From Streptomyces sp. ADI95-17 (lineage in GTDB: Bacteria > Actinomycetota > Actinomycetes > Streptomycetales > Streptomycetaceae): a stretch of DNA of 64,000 bases. Below are positions 60,466 through 64,000 of this stretch, piece by piece. The position numbers were made by a program, and so were the translations under genes. The notes under the pieces are model-generated. The model searched no databases and was not told the DNA's origin. It saw only the letters and a program-made list of their open reading frames with translations. The stretch spans positions 1,670,427-1,734,426 of the forward strand of contig NZ_ML123044.1 in assembly GCF_003846175.1 (NCBI RefSeq). The letters run 5' to 3'. Each line of letters begins with the position of its first letter. Position 1 is the first letter of the stretch.

Positions 60466-61346
60466 AGGCGCTCCAGCTGTCTCTCGGCCAACGTCCGGAT
60501 GTCCTTCTTGCTGATCGGTACGGTGTCGTAGAGGTGGATGTCGGCCACGATGTCGCCCCGGTACACGGTGGCCCTGGCCTGGTACGACGGCAGATAGCCC
60601 GGCTTCCGCTCGACCTCGTAGAGGAAGTAGCGGCCGTTGCCGCTGCCCTTGATCGGATCGCCGCTGTTGCCCGCGCCGATCTCGGTTCCGGGCATGTACC
60701 CGAGCTGGCCCTCGGCGAATTCCTGGGCTCCCGGGAAGGTCGACGAGCCGAACTGCACGAGATTGATCTCGGCGGTGCGGTACTGCCCACGCTTCCAGGC
60801 CGCGCTCGCGATCCGGCGTATGTCGGTCTCCAGGAAGTACTCGTACATGGAGCCCTCCTCCTTGAAGGAACGGGCGTAGACGTCCGGGCGCAGCCAGCCG
60901 TCGCCGATGCCCGGCACCGAGCTGTCGTCGTCGCTCCAGCCCGCGGGCCGGTCGACGATCAGCTTGCGCAGGTCGCCGTCCGTCCTGACCTGGTGGTCCT
61001 GGGATGCGGGCAGCGGGTCGGGGGCCTTGCCCGGCGGCAGTGCTTTCGCCGGATACGCCAGATCGGGCTGGGCCAGGGCGGGCAGCGGGGTCGGGGCCCG
61101 CTTGGCCTGCACGTCGTAGCCCACGGCGGTGCCGCCCGCGATGCCGAGCACCGCGGCAGCGGCGATGAGCAGCGCCGTACGACCGCGCGGGCGCTTCGCG
61201 ACGGGCGCGGCGGCCATCGGCGTGGCGGCCGGTGTGACGGGCGGCGCGGCAGGCGGTGTGACGGCCGGTGCGACGTCGGGCTCGGCCACGGGATCGGGCT
61301 CGACCTCGGGCGCCGGCCCGTCAGAAATGGTGTCTTTCGTTTCCAA
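60462..61346 (-). CDS. Bitopic membrane protein, first of three paralogs
   Basis: The 294-residue protein starts at a TTG with GGGGGA 6 bp upstream (the alternative GTG at 61361 has none). An Ala/Pro/Glu-rich disordered N-terminus (about 1-50) is followed by a basic KRPRGR, one membrane helix (about 57-75) and an extracellular domain with GDLRKLIVDRPAGWSDDD and a terminal DIRTLAERQLERL helix. The motif L-x-K/R-L-I/L-x-x-x-PAG is shared by all three proteins, pointing to tandem duplication. Confidence 0.8.
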   Translation of the reverse strand: METKDTISDGPAPEVEPDPVAEPDVAPAVTPPAAPPVTPAATPMAAAPVAKRPRGRTALLIAAAAVLGIAGGTAVGYDVQAKRAPTPLPALAQPDLAYPAKALPPGKAPDPLPASQDHQVRTDGDLRKLIVDRPAGWSDDDSSVPGIGDGWLRPDVYARSFKEEGSMYEYFLETDIRRIASAAWKRGQYRTAEINLVQFGSSTFPGAQEFAEGQLGYMPGTEIGAGNSGDPIKGSGNGRYFLYEVERKPGYLPSYQARATVYRGDIVADIHLYDTVPISKKDIRTLAERQLERL

Positions 61347-61452
61347 TTGGGGTCCCCCCACGAGACCAGAAGCGCTGATTCCGTTATCCGCGCACCTACC
61401 CGACTGCCACCGATAAGAGGAGGTTGCCCGCTCGACGATTACAGTTCGGCAT

Positions 61453-61815
61453 ATGCCGAAGAAGCTCGTGATCAAGGTGACCGCAGGTGCCGACTCCGCC
61501 GAGCGCTGCTCGCAGGCGTTCACGGTGGCCGCGGTCGCCGTCGCCAGCGGGGTCGAGGTCTCGCTCTGGCTGACCGGGGAGTCCTCGTGGTTCGCACTGC
61601 CGGGGCGCGCCGCCGAATTCGAACTGCCGCACGCCGCGCCGCTGCCGGATCTGATCGAGTCGATCCAGGCGGGCGGCCGGATCACCCTGTGCACGCAGTG
61701 CGCGGCCCGTCGTGACATCACCGAGCAGGACGTCCTGGAGGGCGTACGGATCGCCGGTGCCCAGGTCTTCGTCAGCGAGATCATGGCCGACGGCGTCCAG
61801 GCCCTCGTCTACTGA
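61453..61815 (+). CDS. DsrE family protein
   Basis: The 120-residue protein has the DsrE/F Rossmann-like fold: KKLVIKVTAGADSAERCSQAF with an early Cys, strand VEVSLWLTGESSWFALPG, a TLCTQCAARRDI motif with two Cys where sulfur-relay proteins carry the active Cys, and IAGAQVFVSEIMADGVQ at the end. A sulfur-transfer or thiol-binding role is likely. It is divergent from the membrane-protein operon. Confidence 0.88.
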   Translation: MPKKLVIKVTAGADSAERCSQAFTVAAVAVASGVEVSLWLTGESSWFALPGRAAEFELPHAAPLPDLIESIQAGGRITLCTQCAARRDITEQDVLEGVRIAGAQVFVSEIMADGVQALVY

Positions 61816-61836
61816 CGCGAAAGCGCCGGGAACCCC

Positions 61837-62094
61837 TTACCGCCGCTTCTTGCCGTCGAGTTCGTCCCACCACTCGTCGGACTTCGGGTCGCCGGACGGA
61901 TCGTCCCACCAGCGGTCCTCCGGCCCCCGCCGGTTGGCGACCATGGCCGCGATGGGCGGGATCACCATCGCGACGAGGCACATCGCTATCGCGGCGGGCA
62001 TCGACCACAGCCTGACAAAGGCCCAGGCCGATACGAACAGGACGATGCAACCGCCCATCATCAGGAAATAGCCACGCCGGCGTCGGGCGTACAT
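61837..62094 (-). CDS. DUF3099 membrane protein
   Basis: The 85-residue protein has two membrane helices (about 9-28 and 32-52) after a basic start YARRRRGYF, and an acidic tail DRWWDDPSGDPKSDEWWDELDGKKRR with paired tryptophans. This is the DUF3099 form conserved in Streptomyces. Function unknown. Confidence 0.85.
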   Translation of the reverse strand: MYARRRRGYFLMMGGCIVLFVSAWAFVRLWSMPAAIAMCLVAMVIPPIAAMVANRRGPEDRWWDDPSGDPKSDEWWDELDGKKRR

Positions 62095-62241
62095 ACCTCC
62101 AGCGTAGGCCCGCCCCGGCCCATGGCGCAGGCCCGGTTTCCGCCCGTGCGAACGGCACGAAGGGCCGTACCCCGTTCAGGAAGGCGTCCAACCCCCTGGG
62201 GTACGGCCCTTCGGCCGATCCGTGTCGCGGTGCGCGAGGCG

Positions 62242-62529
62242 CTAGACCGCGATCGCGACCTCGGAGAGGCCGCCGGTCTGTGCCACGACCGTGCGGTCGG
62301 CGCTGCCGCCGGGGACGAGGGCGCGCAGCGTCCAGGTGCCCTCGGCCGCGTAGAAGCGGAACTGTCCGGTCGCCGAGGTCGGGACCTCGGCGGTGAACTC
62401 GCCGGTCGAGTCCAGCAGGCGGACGTAGCCGGTGACGGGCTCGCCGTCGCGGGTCACGCTGCCCTGGATGGTGGTCTCACCGGGCTTGATGGTCGAAGCG
62501 TCGGGGCCGCCGGCCTTTGCTCCACACAT
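62242..62529 (-). CDS. sseC: DUF1416 protein linked to sulfurtransferase
   Basis: The 95-residue protein is a single Ig-like (transthyretin-type) beta sandwich: IQGSVTRDGEPVTGYVRLLDSTGEFTAEV then GQFRFYAAEGTWTLRAL. It begins MCGAKAGGP with a near-terminal Cys. In actinobacteria this gene (sseC) is paired with the CysA/SseA sulfurtransferase; the molecular role is unclear. It lies 50 bp downstream of the sulfurtransferase gene in the same operon. Confidence 0.88.
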   Translation of the reverse strand: MCGAKAGGPDASTIKPGETTIQGSVTRDGEPVTGYVRLLDSTGEFTAEVPTSATGQFRFYAAEGTWTLRALVPGGSADRTVVAQTGGLSEVAIAV

Positions 62530-62579
62530 GGTGTTCTGTCCTTCTGGTCGGGGGTCGTGCCGGTCCGGGTCGTGCGGGG

Positions 62580-63425
62580 TTACTTGTTGGCGCCGAGCTC
62601 GATCGGCACGCCCACGAGGGAGCCGTACTCGGTCCACGAACCGTCGTAGTTCTTGACGTTCTCCTGGCCGAGCAGCTCGTGCAGCACGAACCAGGTGAGC
62701 GCGGAGCGCTCGCCGATGCGGCAGTACGCGATGGTGTCCTTCGCCAGGTCGACCTGCTCGGCCTCGTAGAGGGCCTTGAGCTCGTCGTCCGACTTGAAGG
62801 TGCCGTCGTCGTTGGCGTTCTTCGACCACGGGATGTTGCGGGCGCTCGGCACGTGGCCGGGGCGCTGGGACTGCTCCTGCGGGAGGTGCGCCGGGGCGAG
62901 CAGCTTGCCGCTGAACTCGTCGGGCGAACGCACGTCGACCAGGTTCTGGTTGCCGATCGCCTCCACGACGTCGTCGCGGTAGGCGCGGATCGACTCGTCC
63001 TGCGGCTGGGCCTTGTACTCGGTGGCCGGGCGGGACGGGATCTGGTCGCCGTCGACCAGGTCGCGGGAGTCGAGCTCCCACTTCTTGCGGCCGCCGTCGA
63101 GCAGGCGGACGTCCTGGTGACCGTAGAGCTTGAAGTACCAGAACGCGTAGGACGCGAACCAGTTGTTGTTGCCGCCGTACAGGACGACCGTGGTGTCGTT
63201 GCCGATGCCCTTCTCGGACAGCAGCTTCTCGAACCCGGCCTGGTCGATGAAGTCACGGCGGACCGGGTCCTGGAGGTCCTTGGTCCAGTCGATCCGGATC
63301 GCGTTCTTGATGTGGTTCTTCTCGTACGCCGAGGTGTCCTCGTCGACCTCGACGAGAGCGACCTTCGGGTCGTCGATGTGGGCCTCGACCCAGTCGGCGT
63401 CTACCAGGACGTCACTGCGGCTCAT
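62580..63425 (-). CDS. sseA: Thiosulfate sulfurtransferase (rhodanese)
   Basis: The 281-residue enzyme has two rhodanese domains. The N-terminal one (about 5-130) is inactive; the C-terminal one (about 150-281) has catalytic Cys235 in AYCRIGERS, the CRxGERS loop of thiosulfate sulfurtransferases (CysA/SseA). It transfers sulfur from thiosulfate to thiol or cyanide acceptors. The ATG at 63425 has GGAGGAGAA upstream. A Cys-containing leader peptide 160 bp upstream suggests cysteine-linked attenuation. Confidence 0.95.
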   Translation of the reverse strand: MSRSDVLVDADWVEAHIDDPKVALVEVDEDTSAYEKNHIKNAIRIDWTKDLQDPVRRDFIDQAGFEKLLSEKGIGNDTTVVLYGGNNNWFASYAFWYFKLYGHQDVRLLDGGRKKWELDSRDLVDGDQIPSRPATEYKAQPQDESIRAYRDDVVEAIGNQNLVDVRSPDEFSGKLLAPAHLPQEQSQRPGHVPSARNIPWSKNANDDGTFKSDDELKALYEAEQVDLAKDTIAYCRIGERSALTWFVLHELLGQENVKNYDGSWTEYGSLVGVPIELGANK

Positions 63426-63585
63426 TCTGTTCTCCTCCGGGGCAGTCTGCGGCGAGATGATGCGAGACGGTGCGTGATGCGGATGTACGCCGGCGCGGCG
63501 TGCGGCGCACATACAGCGGCGATCGGGATGGGCCCTGACTTCGGTCGAAGGGCCGGGGGGAACGCGGGGTGCCGAAGGCTCCCGC

Positions 63586-63693
63586 TCAGACAGTGCGACA
63601 GAGCATGGCGGCGACGCGGCACAGGTCCACTGCCCGCCGCTTCGTGAGATCCGCCCGTCCCCGCTGTGGGAGACCGCCAATAGAGCACTGCAT
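63586..63693 (-). CDS. Cys-containing leader peptide upstream of sseA
   Basis: An ATG at 63693 opens a 35-residue peptide ending in AVDLCRVAAMLCRTV, the Arg-rich LCRxAxxLCR type seen before sulfur-metabolism genes in actinomycetes, with the Cys codons near the stop. The basic TKRRAV preceding it is also typical. It should act as a cysteine sensor: stalling at Cys codons would change folding of the 160-bp leader that follows. Confidence 0.8.
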   Translation of the reverse strand: MQCSIGGLPQRGRADLTKRRAVDLCRVAAMLCRTV

Positions 63694-64000
63694 GGGACCG
63701 ATCGTAGGGAGGTGCGGGCGGACATGTCACCGCCGTGTCGCATCCTGAGACACGATCGTCCGCAATGCGGGACGTGAGTGGGGGCGAATCACCCCTCACG
63801 CCACTCCCGCATCATGGGCGGGCACCGGCCATCTACGGATCGGACACAGCCGTCTCAATATGTGGCGCGACGTTGCGTGGTGTTGCGTGGCGTTGCCGTG
63901 GTGCTGCGTACGAGGCATGCGGGGGTGCCGGCCGAGCACGGGGAGGCCGGGGACCTGCGGCAATGGGCCGAACGAGAGGCCCTAAGGGCTGTCCCGCAAA
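63694..64000. other. Right-edge region without a supported gene
   Basis: The last 307 bp hold no supported gene. They contain short ttgcgtgg repeats (63872-63902) and should include the promoter of the leader peptide-sseA operon. Confidence 0.4.

Overview
The window is chromosomal DNA of very high G+C content with third-position G/C bias, GTG/TTG starts and many short overlaps between genes, typical of Streptomyces or a close relative. The gene set supports this: phoU/phoR-phoP, carD, ispD-ispF, gpmA, mshA, nur, rsiG and a dpp/nik-like ABC system lie in an order that, from memory, resembles the SCO4160-SCO4240 interval of S. coelicolor. No rRNA gene, intact tRNA gene or CRISPR array was seen. 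Layout, left to right. 1-4.8 kb: a partial MFS transporter, a fused two-domain oligopeptide/metal-type ABC permease and its lipoprotein binding protein, with a Fur/Zur-type box directly before the binding protein gene. 4.8-14.6 kb: conserved core (GNAT, ispF, ispD, carD, a lipoprotein, phoP-phoR, PHO box, phoU, a tiny Cys-rich metallothionein-like protein, an MFS transporter, gpmA). 14.6-21.2 kb: an integrated element in the 3' end of gpmA, bounded by a 15-bp direct repeat. It carries a tyrosine integrase, an excisionase-like protein, small unknown proteins, a ten-copy TGACGCA iteron array beside an A+T-rich tract, a Tat-exported FAD oxidoreductase, and a scrap zone (IS1380-type transposase remnant, 3' half of a tRNA-Arg, duplicated attachment-arm sequence). 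The probable original gpmA terminator now lies about 6.6 kb away, just outside the right end. 21.3-31.5 kb: accessory genes, including a divergent SfLAP-type membrane protein, an unknown + DyP peroxidase + small catalase operon, a toxin-antitoxin-like pair, lipoproteins, a kinase and a Tat-secreted pectate-lyase-fold protein. 31.7-39.4 kb: conserved genes (YbjN, mshA, methyltransferase, NlpC/P60, SpoIIE phosphatase, DUF2516, HBHA-like, XRE regulator). 39.6-54 kb: a regulator-rich accessory stretch with a MerR-PP2C fusion, a TetR gene with paired operators, a HEAT protein beside a MerR-HEAT fusion, LysR, SDR, aldo/keto reductase, galE, two TetR genes and an Eis-like acetyltransferase. 54.1-63.7 kb: conserved genes: asparaginase, the WhiG anti-sigma factor RsiG, dtd, ygfZ, the nickel regulator Nur, nitrobindin, a 33-residue membrane peptide, three coupled paralogous membrane proteins, DsrE, DUF3099, and the DUF1416-thiosulfate sulfurtransferase pair preceded by a Cys-containing leader peptide. 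The main functional themes are phosphate control (PhoRP/PhoU), metal homeostasis (Zur-type box, Cys-rich protein, Nur), peroxide/heme chemistry (DyP, catalase-like, nitrobindin), developmental control through c-di-GMP (RsiG) and sulfur metabolism. The most unusual stretches are the mosaic element in gpmA, the possible metallophore transport locus at the left edge, and the regulator fusions at 41-48 kb.
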